From assembly GCF_004168255.1 (NCBI RefSeq), contig NZ_SEWG01000005.1, forward strand, positions 186,001 through 250,000: 64,000 nt of DNA, given 5' to 3'. The number at the start of each line of letters is the position of its first letter. Within the stretch, counting starts at the first letter, position 1. The translations under genes and the position numbers were made by a program. This document shows positions 42,678 through 51,945 of the stretch, one piece after another. Origin of the DNA: Mucilaginibacter terrigena (lineage in GTDB: Bacteria > Bacteroidota > Bacteroidia > Sphingobacteriales > Sphingobacteriaceae). The notes below the pieces were generated by a model. The model did not search any database, was not told the DNA's origin, and was given only the letters and a program-made list of their open reading frames with translations.

Positions 42678-43352
42678 ATGCGTTTCGATATCATCTCTGT
42701 TTTGCCAGGTTTGCTGGAAAGTCCCTTTGCCCATTCTATTTTACAGCGCGCGCAAAAAAAGGGCATCTCCGAAATTGTGGTGCACAACCTGCGCGATTAC
42801 GCCACCGGAAAGCAAAAAAGCGTTGACGATTACCCGTACGGCGGCGGCAGCGGCATGGTAATGACCATACCACCCTTCGCGGCCTGTATCGAGAAACTAA
42901 AAAGCGAGCGCGAATACGACGAGATCATTTTTATGAGCCCCGATGGCGAAACCCTTAACCAGGGGATAGCTAACCAGCTGTCTATCAAAAAAAACATCAT
43001 GATACTTTGCGGGCATTACAAAGGGATCGATCAGCGCATCCGCGACATTTACGTTACCCGCGAGATCTCGATAGGCGACTATGTGCTGTCAGGCGGCGAA
43101 CTGCCCGCTGCGGTACTGGTTGATGCCGTGGTGAGGCTGATCCCGGGCGTACTGAGCGACGAAACATCAGCCTTGTCTGATTCTTTCCAGGACGATATGC
43201 TGGATGCCCCCGTTTACACCCGCCCTGCCGACTGGAACGGGCATAAAGTACCCGCTGTATTATTAAGCGGCAACACCCCTGAGGTTGAAAAATGGCGTTT
43301 TGAACAAGCCCTTGAGCGCACCAAAATCCGCAGGCCCGATCTCTTGGATTAG
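42678..43352 (+). CDS. trmD: tRNA (guanine37-N1)-methyltransferase
   Basis: TrmD makes m1G37 in tRNA with SAM and prevents frameshifting. The 224-residue length, the trefoil-knot motif [20 protein letters not shown], the [13 protein letters not shown] block and [15 protein letters not shown] are diagnostic. It is usually next to rimM; here about 4.7 kb of accessory DNA separates them. Confidence 0.96.
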   Translation: MRFDIISVLPGLLESPFAHSILQRAQKKGISEIVVHNLRDYATGKQKSVDDYPYGGGSGMVMTIPPFAACIEKLKSEREYDEIIFMSPDGETLNQGIANQLSIKKNIMILCGHYKGIDQRIRDIYVTREISIGDYVLSGGELPAAVLVDAVVRLIPGVLSDETSALSDSFQDDMLDAPVYTRPADWNGHKVPAVLLSGNTPEVEKWRFEQALERTKIRRPDLLD

Positions 43353-43359
43353 CACCCCA

Positions 43360-43462
43360 ATCCCCTAAAAAGGGAACCTGATTTAGAAAGTTCAGGCCAT
43401 TCAAATGCTCCTCGTTCAGGAGGCTGGAGCCCCCAATTTGTGGACAAAACACAATTTGTGGA
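43360..43462. repeat. Short repeats between trmD and rplS
   Basis: The 200-base spacer has a degenerate G/C-rich repeat (cctcgttcaggaggctggag) and two direct copies of AATTTGTGGA (43435-43444 and 43453-43462). A near-consensus box TATTATTG for rplS is at 43502-43509. Confidence 0.45.
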
Positions 43463-43555
43463 AATTTTTAAAATACGTTTTCAAATTCAAAATAATATCC
43501 TTATTATTGCACTCCGATTTTTACGGGTTAAAAATCGCTTTAAGAGCTTAAAATC

Positions 43556-43903
43556 ATGGATTTAGTAAAATTTGTAGAAGAGCAATCAGTAGTTAAAAAT
43601 ACATTCCCGTCGTTTAAGGCTGGTGATACTGTTAGTGTGCATTATAAGATCAGAGAAGGTAATAAAGAACGTATCCAACTTTACCAGGGTGTTTGTTTAC
43701 AGCGTAACAGCGTTGGCAACAGCGAAACTTTTACCGTACGTAAGGTTTCTAACGGTATAGGTGTTGAGCGTATTTTCCCTATCAACTCTCCAAACATCGA
43801 TAAAATAGAAGTAAACAGTGTTGGTAAAGTACGCCGCGCTAAATTGTTCTATCTGCGTGCCCTTACCGGTAAAGCAGCCCGTATCAAATCAAAAAGGGTT
43901 TAA
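43556..43903 (+). CDS. rplS: 50S ribosomal protein L19
   Basis: L19 sits at the subunit interface. The 115-residue length and the blocks [28 protein letters not shown] and [19 protein letters not shown] are typical. It ends the trmD-rplS part of the ribosomal set and is followed by a terminator. Confidence 0.97.
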   Translation: MDLVKFVEEQSVVKNTFPSFKAGDTVSVHYKIREGNKERIQLYQGVCLQRNSVGNSETFTVRKVSNGIGVERIFPINSPNIDKIEVNSVGKVRRAKLFYLRALTGKAARIKSKRV

Positions 43904-43945
43904 TTATCTTTTCGCCGCAAGGCGGATACATATAAAATTTACAGA

Positions 43946-43974
43946 ACCTGCCCGTTATACGGGCGGGTTTTTTT
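43946..43974 (+). terminator. Terminator of rplS
   Basis: ACCTGCCCGT (43946-43955) pairs with ACGGGCGGGT (43959-43968) and a run of seven T or more follows. Confidence 0.85.
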
Positions 43975-44092
43975 GCGTTGATTGGGATGTGATGGCGCCC
44001 TTCTTCCCCACGCTTAACACTACGCATCATTGAGGGGCACAAAGTAATCTCTGAACTAAGCTTCAACGCCCTGCATTACCATTTTCTATCGG

Positions 44093-44127
44093 GAGATTGC
44101 TTTGTCACCACGCTCCGCGCAATGACG
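44093..44127. repeat. Degenerate half copy of the 33819 palindromic repeat
   Basis: gagattgctttgtcaccacg ctccgcgcaatgacg resembles the reverse complement of tgtcattgcgaggagcgtag at 33821. Only one arm is present. Confidence 0.45.
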
Positions 44128-44146
44128 TGCAGGTTATGTGCACCAC

Positions 44147-44178
44147 AAAAAAGCCCCTGTGCAAATACACAGAGGCTT
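44147..44178 (-). terminator. Terminator of psd
   Basis: AAGCCCCTGTG (44151-44161) pairs with CACAGAGGCTT (44168-44178); on the minus strand the stem is followed by a T run. Confidence 0.8.
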
Positions 44179-44198
44179 AAAAATATATTTAAAAACGC

Positions 44199-45077
44199 TT
44201 ATTTCTTATCGTCCTTTTTTACTGCTTTTGGTTTAGCCACGGGCTTTTTTGCAGGTTCGGTTTTAGCTGCGGGTTTCTTTTCGGCTGCCGGTTTTTCTTT
44301 TTTCGGCTCGTGTTCTATCACCAGGGTTTCTTCGCCATGCTCTTCGCTTAAAGGTTCAGTGTGATCGGGGATAGTTTCGTTCACCACATCCGATGTTTCA
44401 TCGGGCAATGCAGCGTTGTTTAACAATTCGGCCAAAACCGTACGGCCGCCTTTTACTACCTGGTTCAGCTCTACATTTATTTTGGTACCCAGCGGCAGGA
44501 AAATGTCCACCCTCGACCCAAATTTTATAAAGCCAAATTGCTGGCCCTGTTCAACCACATCGCCCTCTTTTACATACCATACAATACGGCGGGCAAGCGC
44601 GCCTGCTATCTGGCGGAATAATACCTGGGTGCCTTCGCTATTTTCGGTTACAACGGTGGTACGTTCGTTCTCGGTTGATGATTTGGGATGCCATGCCACC
44701 AGGTATTTGCCCGGGTGGTACTTAAAATATTTAACAACCCCGCTTATTGGGTTGCGGTTTACGTGCACGTTAACCGGCGACATAAATACCGATAGTTGAA
44801 TGCGCCTGTCTTTAAAAAATTCGGTTTCTTCCGTTTCTTCAATTACTACTACTTTACCATCTGCAGGGCAAAGCACCTGCGATTCTTCGGCGCTAATGTG
44901 TAAAATAGGGCTGCGGAAAAACTGCACAATGGTTACAAACAGCAAAAACGACAAGATGTAAACTATCCATTTTACAACATGTGCATCCGGGAAATAAAAT
45001 GAGATAAGTGCGTTCAATACAAATATGAACAGCACCGTAAGGGCAAGTGATGTATATCCTTCTTTATGAAAAGTCAT
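44199..45077 (-). CDS. psd: Phosphatidylserine decarboxylase
   Basis: The enzyme makes phosphatidylethanolamine and uses a pyruvoyl group formed by self-cleavage. Two membrane helices lie near 10-30 and 30-50, and the cleavage site is FGSRVD near residues 183-188 (between Gly and Ser). Length 292 is larger than the usual 220 because of an acidic stretch and a Lys/Ala/Pro-rich tail (about 255-292, KPAAEKKPAAKTEPAKKPVA). It is the last gene of the CPBP-DUF2007-cdsA-psd unit. Confidence 0.93.
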   Translation of the reverse strand: MTFHKEGYTSLALTVLFIFVLNALISFYFPDAHVVKWIVYILSFLLFVTIVQFFRSPILHISAEESQVLCPADGKVVVIEETEETEFFKDRRIQLSVFMSPVNVHVNRNPISGVVKYFKYHPGKYLVAWHPKSSTENERTTVVTENSEGTQVLFRQIAGALARRIVWYVKEGDVVEQGQQFGFIKFGSRVDIFLPLGTKINVELNQVVKGGRTVLAELLNNAALPDETSDVVNETIPDHTEPLSEEHGEETLVIEHEPKKEKPAAEKKPAAKTEPAKKPVAKPKAVKKDDKK

Positions 45078-45103
45078 ATATAGGGTAATAAGTTTCTACA
45101 AAA

Positions 45104-45946
45104 TTAAACATTTACAGCGAAGTATAAGTAAGTATATACAACAGGCGCTGCCAGCAGCAACCCGTCGAACCTATCCAGCAAGCCCCCATGGCCTGGCAGT
45201 ATGGTGCCCGAATCTTTGATGTTGATGCTGCGCTTAAACATAGATTCTACCAGGTCTCCCAGCGTACCGAAGCAGGAAATAAGGATGGCCACAGACACCC
45301 AGTTCTTCCAGCTAAGTTCAGGGAAATAAAGGCTGATGATATAGCCAACCGCGGCACTGATAACTACGCCGCCAATAAAGCCTTCCCAGGTTTTTTTTGG
45401 CGAGTGGCGTTCAAAAAGCTTGGTACGGCCAATGCTCATCCCTACCAGGTAAGCCCCGGTATCGTTACTCCATAGCAGTAATAAAAAGCCCAGCGGGATA
45501 TGAACAGTGTAAGGTCCGCTTACATAGGCCAACGCATGAAAAAATGTAAAAGGTATTACCACAAACACTACACCTAAAAGGGTATAGCCAATATTGGCAA
45601 AAGGTGCAACGGAAATTTTAAACAGCTCGAAGATAAATACTATGATCACGCCCAGGGGAACCAAAAACAACAGCGTGTGGCCTATTCGCATACTGCTTTC
45701 GCCGGCCGGGGTTAATGATGCGTCATAAGTAATAAAGGCAAACGCCGCGTAAATAAGCGCCCCGCTTAGCAAGCCTGCAACTATATTAGGGGCGGCTGTC
45801 TCTTTCTTAATAAGCGTATAAAACTCGTACAGGCAAAAGCCGCTTAGCAATAAATAAAATGCGCCAAACACATTGTGCCCCAGTAAAAAGGAGCCAATCA
45901 TCACTATGGTAAAAAAAAAGCCCGTTATGGCGCGTGTCTTCATCAT
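45104..45946 (-). CDS. cdsA: Phosphatidate cytidylyltransferase
   Basis: CdsA makes CDP-diacylglycerol from phosphatidic acid and CTP. The 280-residue protein has about eight membrane helices and the signature RSINIKDSGTILPGHGGLLD and RFDG near the C-terminus; the final Gly replaces the usual Ser of DRxDS. It feeds the adjacent psd gene. Its start overlaps the stop of the DUF2007 gene by four bases (ATGA-type). Confidence 0.95.
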   Translation of the reverse strand: MMKTRAITGFFFTIVMIGSFLLGHNVFGAFYLLLSGFCLYEFYTLIKKETAAPNIVAGLLSGALIYAAFAFITYDASLTPAGESSMRIGHTLLFLVPLGVIIVFIFELFKISVAPFANIGYTLLGVVFVVIPFTFFHALAYVSGPYTVHIPLGFLLLLWSNDTGAYLVGMSIGRTKLFERHSPKKTWEGFIGGVVISAAVGYIISLYFPELSWKNWVSVAILISCFGTLGDLVESMFKRSINIKDSGTILPGHGGLLDRFDGLLLAAPVVYTYLYFAVNV

Positions 45947-46155
45947 AAATTAATTTGGTTCAATATCATTATTTCAATAGCGCGGCTAAAATCTTCCTGG
46001 TGTATATACACTTCAATATCGCCAAAAGCCTGGTGCGATGATGCCTGCTTGTTAAACAATACAGCATCTATCTGGTACCCGGTAAGCACCTGTTTGATGA
46101 TCTCCGACTGATAGAAATTGGATGAAGTATAAATTTTAACCCAATTTTTCTCCAT
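45943..46155 (-). CDS. DUF2007 domain protein
   Basis: The 70-residue protein is a compact ferredoxin-like fold of the DUF2007 (putative signal-transducing) family: WVKIYTSSNFYQSEIIKQVL, then IDAVLFNKQASS and DIEVYIHQEDFSRAIEIM. The function is unknown. It overlaps CPBP (46136-46155) and cdsA on either side, so the three are coupled. Confidence 0.82.
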   Translation of the reverse strand: MEKNWVKIYTSSNFYQSEIIKQVLTGYQIDAVLFNKQASSHQAFGDIEVYIHQEDFSRAIEIMILNQINL

Positions 46156-47080
46156 TTACTACAGGGTTAAGTTTTTTATCCAATGCTACCTTTTTATAAA
46201 CTATCAGCAAAATTATAATAATTATCAGGCTAAACAGGTAGATAGGGGTATTAAATACATTCGTGTCTTCGGGGTTTAGTGTAATAATGTTTTTCTGATA
46301 CAAATATGTTACCACCACAATAGTGCTATTGTTTAAAAAATGCCCCCATATGGCAGGCCAGATACTGCCACTATATGCCACTAAATAACCGAAAATGCCA
46401 CCCAGCAACATGCGTGGCAAAAAGCCATAAAACTCCATATGAAACGCGCTGAATAAAGCCGCGCCTATCCAGATAGATGCGTGAATATTTTTGGTCCATT
46501 TATGTAAAATAGTTTGTAACACACCGCGAAACATAATTTCCTCGGCAATGGCGGTTAAAACACCTAACAGGATAACGTTTTTTATTACATCCCAAATGGT
46601 GTTCATTTTTAAAATGGCTGCGGTAAGCAGTTCGGCTGCTTTTTCAGAAGCCCGCATCCAATCTTCCAACCCCTTTAACCATTTTGGAAGTACCAAACCC
46701 TGGTTAAAATTACCCAGCACCTCTATCAGGGGTACAGACACCATCATTATCACAAAAACCAACGCCAGTAAAATAAGGTGGAAGCGCTTATTTGTTCTAA
46801 GATATTCTTCCGTGTTTTTTACTACCCATTTACTAAAAACCCAGGGGCCCAAAAAAATGGGCAGGGTCATAGCAAGTATCTGCAATATATAAAGGGCGCG
46901 TAATGTTTGCGGATTGCTAAAATTAGCCGTGCCAATATCGGTCAATATTTTTAGCCCGAAAAACACCGCAATAACTACAAAGCCCAATATATTGCAAGCA
47001 ACAAATACCCCTGCAAATACAGCTACAAAAAGCAGGAATTGCTTAGCCGGGGATAGGTGATTTACCGGGCTTTTCATCAT
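46136..47080 (-). CDS. CPBP family intramembrane metalloprotease
   Basis: The 314-residue protein has about eight membrane helices and the CPBP/Abi motifs: EEIMFRGVLQTIL (motif 1), followed by FSAFHMEFYGFLPRML with His, and IWGHFLNNSTIVV with the last His. It is a Rce1-like protease of unknown substrate. It heads the lipid operon on the minus strand and is divergent from dusB. Confidence 0.9.
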   Translation of the reverse strand: MMKSPVNHLSPAKQFLLFVAVFAGVFVACNILGFVVIAVFFGLKILTDIGTANFSNPQTLRALYILQILAMTLPIFLGPWVFSKWVVKNTEEYLRTNKRFHLILLALVFVIMMVSVPLIEVLGNFNQGLVLPKWLKGLEDWMRASEKAAELLTAAILKMNTIWDVIKNVILLGVLTAIAEEIMFRGVLQTILHKWTKNIHASIWIGAALFSAFHMEFYGFLPRMLLGGIFGYLVAYSGSIWPAIWGHFLNNSTIVVVTYLYQKNIITLNPEDTNVFNTPIYLFSLIIIIILLIVYKKVALDKKLNPVVNGEKLG

Positions 47081-47095
47081 TTAGCTTAAATTTCG

Positions 47096-47103
47096 TAAAT
47101 TTG
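47096..47103 (+). promoter_or_regulatory. -7 promoter box of dusB (TAAATTTG)
   Basis: Exact TAnnTTTG match, 14 bases before the dusB ATG, in the CPBP-dusB divergent spacer. Confidence 0.55.
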
Positions 47104-47117
47104 CACGAATATAACCG

Positions 47118-48110
47118 ATGTCCGTACAAATAGGAAATATTGATTTAGGAGAGTTCCCGCTGTTGCTGGCGCCGATGGAAGATGTGAGCGATCCTCCTTT
47201 CCGTTACGTGTGCAAGCAAAATGGCGCGGATATGATGTACACGGAATTTATTTCGTCCGAAGGGTTGATCCGCGATGCGGCCAAGAGCCGTCAAAAACTT
47301 GATATTTTTGAATACGAACGCCCGATAGGTATCCAGATCTTCGGAAGCGATATCGACCACATGCGCGAAGCTACTGAGATAGCCTCGCTGGCCGGGCCCG
47401 ACCTGATGGATATTAATTACGGCTGCCCTGTTAAACAGGTAGCCTGCCGTGGTGCAGGTGCCAGCCTTTTACAGGATATTGACAAAATGGTTGCCATGAC
47501 CAAAGCGGTTGTAAATGCCACCCATTTGCCCGTTACCGTTAAAACCCGCTTGGGCTGGGATGATAACACCAAAAACGTTTACGAAGTTGCCGAACGGCTT
47601 CAGGATGTAGGTATAAAGGCTTTGACCATACACGGCCGCACACGCGCGCAGATGTACAAAGGCGTTGCCGACTGGACGCTGATAAGCCAGATAAAAAAGA
47701 ACCCGAGAATAAAGATCCCCATTTTTGGTAACGGGGATATCGATTCGCCCGAGAAGGCGGCTAACTGGCGCATTGAATATGGTGTGGATGGGATGATGAT
47801 TGGCCGCGCGGCTATAGGTTATCCGTGGATTTTCCGCGAGGTTAAACACTATTTTAAAACCGGCGAACACCTGGATAAGCCAACCATTGCCGAACGCATT
47901 GAGGTTTGCAAAACGCACCTGCAAAAATCGATAGAATGGAAAGGCCTTAGAACGGGTATTTTTGAAATGCGCCGCCACTACAGCAACTATTTTAAAGGCG
48001 TACCCGACTTTAAAGAATACCGTATGCAACTGGTTACTGCTGCTACCATCGAAGAAATAATGGATATTTTAGCGCAGGTTGACAAAAAATATGCTTTTGA
48101 AATGGCGTAA
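47118..48110 (+). CDS. dusB: tRNA-dihydrouridine synthase (DusB-like)
   Basis: The FMN enzyme reduces uridine in tRNA. The 330-residue protein shows the family pattern LLLAPMEDVSDPPFRYVCK near 15-33, DINYGCPVKQVACRGAGASL with catalytic Cys103, KTRLGWDDNTK, and GRAAIGYPWIF near the C-terminus. It stands alone with its own promoter and is followed by apaG 46 bases later. Confidence 0.93.
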   Translation: MSVQIGNIDLGEFPLLLAPMEDVSDPPFRYVCKQNGADMMYTEFISSEGLIRDAAKSRQKLDIFEYERPIGIQIFGSDIDHMREATEIASLAGPDLMDINYGCPVKQVACRGAGASLLQDIDKMVAMTKAVVNATHLPVTVKTRLGWDDNTKNVYEVAERLQDVGIKALTIHGRTRAQMYKGVADWTLISQIKKNPRIKIPIFGNGDIDSPEKAANWRIEYGVDGMMIGRAAIGYPWIFREVKHYFKTGEHLDKPTIAERIEVCKTHLQKSIEWKGLRTGIFEMRRHYSNYFKGVPDFKEYRMQLVTAATIEEIMDILAQVDKKYAFEMA

Positions 48111-48127
48111 TATTTGTTTGTATGCTA

Positions 48128-48135
48128 TATATTTG
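48128..48135 (+). promoter_or_regulatory. -7 promoter box of apaG (TATATTTG)
   Basis: Exact TAnnTTTG match 21 bases before the apaG ATG. Confidence 0.45.
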
Positions 48136-48156
48136 AATATAACGTTACAATAAACA

Positions 48157-48543
48157 ATGGCCACTACCATAACTGAAGGTGTTAAGGTTTCAGTTGAAAC
48201 AATTTACCAACCCGAGTATTCAAACCCCATGAATGATCATTTTATGTTTGCCTATAAGGTGAATATAGAGAATATGGGCAATTATGCCGTACGCTTGGTA
48301 AGCAGGCACTGGTATATCTTCGACTCGAACGGGGCCAAGCGCGAAGTTGAAGGCGAAGGCGTTGTGGGCCTGCAACCTGTTATTGAGCCGGGCAGCTCGC
48401 ACGAGTATGTAAGCGGCTGTAACCTTAAAACAGATATGGGCAGCATGAAAGGCGAATACCAGATGGAGCGCCTGCTGGATAACTCGGTTTTTAATGTACA
48501 GATCCCCGAATTTTACCTGATTGCACCTTACAGGTTGAATTAG
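48157..48543 (+). CDS. apaG: ApaG domain protein
   Basis: The 128-residue protein is a stand-alone ApaG domain with an immunoglobulin-like fold: FMFAYKVNIENMGNYAVRLV, RHWYIFDSNGAKREVEGEGV and VGLQPVIEPGSSHEYVSGCN are conserved. It is linked to Co/Mg and Ap4A phenotypes in enterobacteria; the exact role is unknown. Confidence 0.94.
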   Translation: MATTITEGVKVSVETIYQPEYSNPMNDHFMFAYKVNIENMGNYAVRLVSRHWYIFDSNGAKREVEGEGVVGLQPVIEPGSSHEYVSGCNLKTDMGSMKGEYQMERLLDNSVFNVQIPEFYLIAPYRLN

Positions 48544-48652
48544 CAGACCCCTAACATCCTGAAGGGGGAATAGAATATACGCCCCGGCAGAAATGCCGGG
48601 GCTTTTTGTTGCCGAAATTACTATCCTGTCATCCCGAACGAATACCTTTGTT

Positions 48653-49477
48653 TTACAACAAAGCCGAGCCACAAAATTTGCAAAAGGTAGCATCGCCATC
48701 GTGCCCTTCGCGGCCGCAGGTGGGGCAGGCTTCGGGAAGTTCCTTTTTCTGGCGTGCCGCGGTTGCAAGATCATGGGTTAAGATCCCGGTGGGTACAGCA
48801 ATTATGGCGTAACCTATCAGCATTACTATCGAAGCTACGAATTTTCCGGTAGCTGTGACGGGGGCGATATCGCCATAACCAACTGTGGTAATGGTAACAA
48901 TAGCCCAGTAAATACTTTCGGGAATGTTGGAAAATCCGTTCTCGCGCTGCTCTACCAGGTACATCACCGAGCCCAGTATTACCGTGAGCGACAACACCGT
49001 AAGCAGGAAAATACTGATCTTACGCAGGCTACCTTTCAGCGCTACCGTTAAAAAATTGATCTCTGTTAAAAAGCGGCTCAGCTTAAAGATCCTGAACACC
49101 CGCAGTAATCGCAAGGCCCTGAATACCAGCAACGACTGTGCGCCGATAAAAAATATACTTAGATAAGATGGGATCAGCGCAATAAGGTCAATAATGCCTA
49201 AGGGACTAAATACATACTTCCAAGGTCTTTTTATACTGACCAGCCTCAGCGTATATTCAATGGTAAACAACGCCGTATAAACCCATTCAACATATTTAAA
49301 TGTATGCCCGTACTGCTGGTGAATGCTTTCTACGCTATCCAACATCACCACAATAATGCTGGTAAATATGGCTATTAGCAGGCCAACATCAAAAGCCTTG
49401 CCCGCACGCGTGTTAGATTCGTAGATGATCTCGTGCAGTTTAAAACGCCAGTCTTTTTTGGTTTCGGTTGATGCCAT
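48653..49477 (-). CDS. Voltage-gated-type potassium channel with zinc-ribbon tail
   Basis: The 274-residue protein has six membrane helices. The S4-like helix is VFRALRLLRVFRIFKLSRFL, and the selectivity filter is TITTVGYGD before the last helix. The C-terminal 25 residues form a zinc ribbon: ACPTCGREGHDGDATFCKFC, an unusual cytoplasmic tail. Start at ATG 49477 (MASTETKKDW) is preferred over 49501. It probably conducts K+. Confidence 0.9.
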   Translation of the reverse strand: MASTETKKDWRFKLHEIIYESNTRAGKAFDVGLLIAIFTSIIVVMLDSVESIHQQYGHTFKYVEWVYTALFTIEYTLRLVSIKRPWKYVFSPLGIIDLIALIPSYLSIFFIGAQSLLVFRALRLLRVFRIFKLSRFLTEINFLTVALKGSLRKISIFLLTVLSLTVILGSVMYLVEQRENGFSNIPESIYWAIVTITTVGYGDIAPVTATGKFVASIVMLIGYAIIAVPTGILTHDLATAARQKKELPEACPTCGREGHDGDATFCKFCGSALL

Positions 49478-49517
49478 TATTAAAGATAACACAATATGCA
49501 ATGTATTGTGTGCAAAT

Positions 49518-49550
49518 CAAAAGCTCCCCCTTCAGGGGGGCGGGGGGCTA
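49518..49550. repeat. G/C-rich intergenic palindrome
   Basis: aaagctcccccttcaggggg with a following cggggggct; same family as at 58187-58225. Confidence 0.5.
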
Positions 49551-49551
49551 C

Positions 49552-49578
49552 AAAAAAGGCCGCCCTTAAGGCAGCCTT
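49552..49578 (-). terminator. Minus-strand hairpin terminator
   Basis: On the minus strand AAGGCTGCC pairs with GGCGGCCTT (nine pairs, one G-U) and a T run follows. Position suggests it ends a transcript from the zinc peptidase gene, beyond the hairpin at 49715. Confidence 0.6.
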
Positions 49579-49714
49579 CAACACTAAACTAATTAAACTA
49601 AAAAACTACTGCTTACCGTTGCTAACCGGTTATATTTATTGGGGCATATCAGCCTGCTAATTTCATTTACTATATACATGACGAAGTATAGTATTAGTTT
49701 GTTACAAGCCAACA

Positions 49715-49745
49715 AAAAACGCCCCGGTAAATTCGGGGCGTTTTT
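49715..49745. terminator. Hairpin terminator after the zinc peptidase gene
   Basis: AAAAACGCCCCG (starting 49715) pairs with CGGGGCGTTTTT (ending 49745); a strong symmetric hairpin with A and T tails. The remaining part of the gap 49502-49781 shows no gene. Confidence 0.8.
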
Positions 49746-49781
49746 ATCTTATCCTTTGTCTTTAATCCTATCTAAAAAGAC

Positions 49782-50498
49782 TTAGTTCCTGCGGTTAAAT
49801 AAAAACGACGCGTAGTAAACCAGGGTTGCCAGTGCGCCTAAAGCAGCTACAACATAGGTCATGGCGGCCCACCAAAGGGCATCTTTGGCCTGCTCATGTT
49901 CCTCGCGTGTTTGCATAACGGTGTAGTTATTATTTAACCAGGCCAAGGCACGCTGACTGGCGTCAAACTCTACCGGCAATGTTATAAAGCTGAACAGGGT
50001 TACCAATGCCAGCGCGCCAACGCCAATAGCCAGCACAAAAACGTTGTGGGTAAAAAACAGCAGCATAACGCCTATCATCAGTGTCCACTGGGTTAAGGTT
50101 GATGCCACATTTACTACAGGCACCATTGCCGAGCGGAAGCTAAGCCAGCTGTAGGCTTTAGCATGTTGTACGGCGTGGCCGCATTCGTGCGCCGCAACTG
50201 CGGCCGCAGCAACACTGCGGCTGTGGTACACATCGGGGCTAAGGTTAACAGTTTTATTTTCGGGGTTATAGTGGTCGGTCAACTGGCCTTCAACAGAAGT
50301 TACCTGCACATCGTAAATGCCGTTGTCTTTCAGCATGCGCTCGGCCACATCCTTGCCAGACAGACCGGAGAGTAAAGGCATTTCGGCATATTGTTTAAAT
50401 TTACTTTTGAAACGCCATTGCACAATAAAGCTTACCAGGGCAATTGCTATCATTAGCAGCCAGGCAGAATTATAGGAAACAAATAATAGGTTCATCAT
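49782..50498 (-). CDS. Zinc metallopeptidase of the YugP/Zn_peptidase_2 type
   Basis: The 238-residue protein is a membrane-bound metalloprotease of the PF04298 type. The zinc motif HECGH is at residues 104-108, the first helix at about 10-28, and three C-terminal helices follow. The block DHYNPENKTVNLSPDVYHSR before the motif is typical. It stands alone on the minus strand, divergent from the FAD gene. Confidence 0.92.
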   Translation of the reverse strand: MMNLLFVSYNSAWLLMIAIALVSFIVQWRFKSKFKQYAEMPLLSGLSGKDVAERMLKDNGIYDVQVTSVEGQLTDHYNPENKTVNLSPDVYHSRSVAAAAVAAHECGHAVQHAKAYSWLSFRSAMVPVVNVASTLTQWTLMIGVMLLFFTHNVFVLAIGVGALALVTLFSFITLPVEFDASQRALAWLNNNYTVMQTREEHEQAKDALWWAAMTYVVAALGALATLVYYASFLFNRRN

Positions 50499-50596
50499 TT
50501 TTCAATAGTTTTATAAAAACAGCAATTCAAAAAGCATTCCACATTAAGTTAAAACGCAAATGCTTTCTGAAATCGCGTTTTTGAATTTTGAATTTT

Positions 50597-50604
50597 TACT
50601 TTTG
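50597..50604 (+). promoter_or_regulatory. -7 promoter box TACTTTTG
   Basis: Exact TAnnTTTG match that ends one base before the ATG at 50606. The transcript would then begin at or after the first ATG, so the second ATG at 50609 may be the real start, with a leaderless transcript. Confidence 0.5.
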
Positions 50605-50605
50605 A

Positions 50606-51748
50606 ATGATGTCAAATAACTTTTCGTACTGGGAGCGTACCGCGTTTGTTGATAATGCCGATGTGATCATTATTGGCAGCGGCATTGTGGGGTTAAGTGC
50701 CGCCCTTCACCTTAAAACCCGGGGACCAACGCTGAAGGTGCTGGTTTTAGAACGCGGCTTTTTGCCCAGCGGCGCAAGTACAAAAAACGCCGGCTTTGCT
50801 TGCTTTGGTACCGTTTCCGAGCAATTGGAAGCGCTTAAACATTCCACTGAAGAGGAGGTTGTGCAACTGGCCAATTATAAATGGCGCGGCCTGCAGCGCC
50901 TTAGGCAAAACCTTGGCGATGAAAATATTGACTATCACCAGTACGGCGGCTATGAGTTGTTTATGCACGATGAGGAAGCCAGCGCACAAGAGGCGCAGGA
51001 TAACATCGAACGCCTAAATAAACTATTGAAACCGGGCATTGACGGGCATGACATTTATGCAGTTGCGGATGCTAAAATTGCCGATTTTGGTTTTAAAGGC
51101 GTGGGCAGCATAATCTATAACCCATTTGAGGGGCAGATCCATACCGGTAAAATGATGCGGGCCTTGCTGAATAAGGTTCATGCACTGGATGTTTTGGTGT
51201 TGAACGGATGCGAGATCTTGTCTATCCATAATAACGGCGACCATATTCTGTTAACATCCCCGCAGGGAAACTTTAAAGCCAGTAAGGTTATTATGGCTAC
51301 CAATGCTTTTGCCAAACAGCTTTATCCCAAGCTGCAAGTTACCCCCGGCCGCGGGCAGGTATTGGTTACAAAGCCTATTCCTGGCTTAAAAATAAAGGGC
51401 ACCTATCATTTTAATGAAGGGTATTACTATTTCCGCAATATAGATGGCCGTATACTTTTTGGCGGTGGCCGCAACCTGGATTTTGCAGCTGAAGAAACAC
51501 CTGAATTTGGGCACACCGATACTGTTAAACAAAAGCTAACCAATTACCTGCACCAAGTTATCCTGCCCGGCCAAAACGCCGAGATCGATTACTGGTGGAG
51601 TGGCATTATGGGCTTTGGCGACGAGATAAAGCCAATAGTAAAGCAACTGGAACCCAACATATTTTGCGCGGTACGCTGCAATGGCATGGGCGTAGCCATG
51701 GGTAGTTTGGTTGGGGAAGAGGTAGCGGAATTGGTGCTTAAGGTTTGA
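50606..51748 (+). CDS. FAD-dependent oxidoreductase (DAO family)
   Basis: The 380-residue protein has the dinucleotide-binding motif VIIIGSGIVGLSAALHL near 20-36, the RGFLPSGASTKNAGF block, and a C-terminal GDEIKPIVKQL and GMGVAMGSLVGEEVA, as in DadA/glycine-oxidase-like proteins. It probably oxidises an amine or amino acid; the substrate is not known. It stands alone. Confidence 0.88.
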   Translation: MMSNNFSYWERTAFVDNADVIIIGSGIVGLSAALHLKTRGPTLKVLVLERGFLPSGASTKNAGFACFGTVSEQLEALKHSTEEEVVQLANYKWRGLQRLRQNLGDENIDYHQYGGYELFMHDEEASAQEAQDNIERLNKLLKPGIDGHDIYAVADAKIADFGFKGVGSIIYNPFEGQIHTGKMMRALLNKVHALDVLVLNGCEILSIHNNGDHILLTSPQGNFKASKVIMATNAFAKQLYPKLQVTPGRGQVLVTKPIPGLKIKGTYHFNEGYYYFRNIDGRILFGGGRNLDFAAEETPEFGHTDTVKQKLTNYLHQVILPGQNAEIDYWWSGIMGFGDEIKPIVKQLEPNIFCAVRCNGMGVAMGSLVGEEVAELVLKV

Positions 51749-51945
51749 TTATTTTACAATTTAAAATCTTTAAAAATCGCAAATATCTTAATTACAGCGG
51801 TTTGCGTGTTCACGTTCACGATTGTAAATGCTACATGTGCTTTTCATAATCAATTGATTATTAACTGATTGGATTTTGATCAAATTAATAAATCGTATAA
51901 TCGGTTGAAAGCCAGATGTTTGTGCTTTTCCAATCATGAACACAT

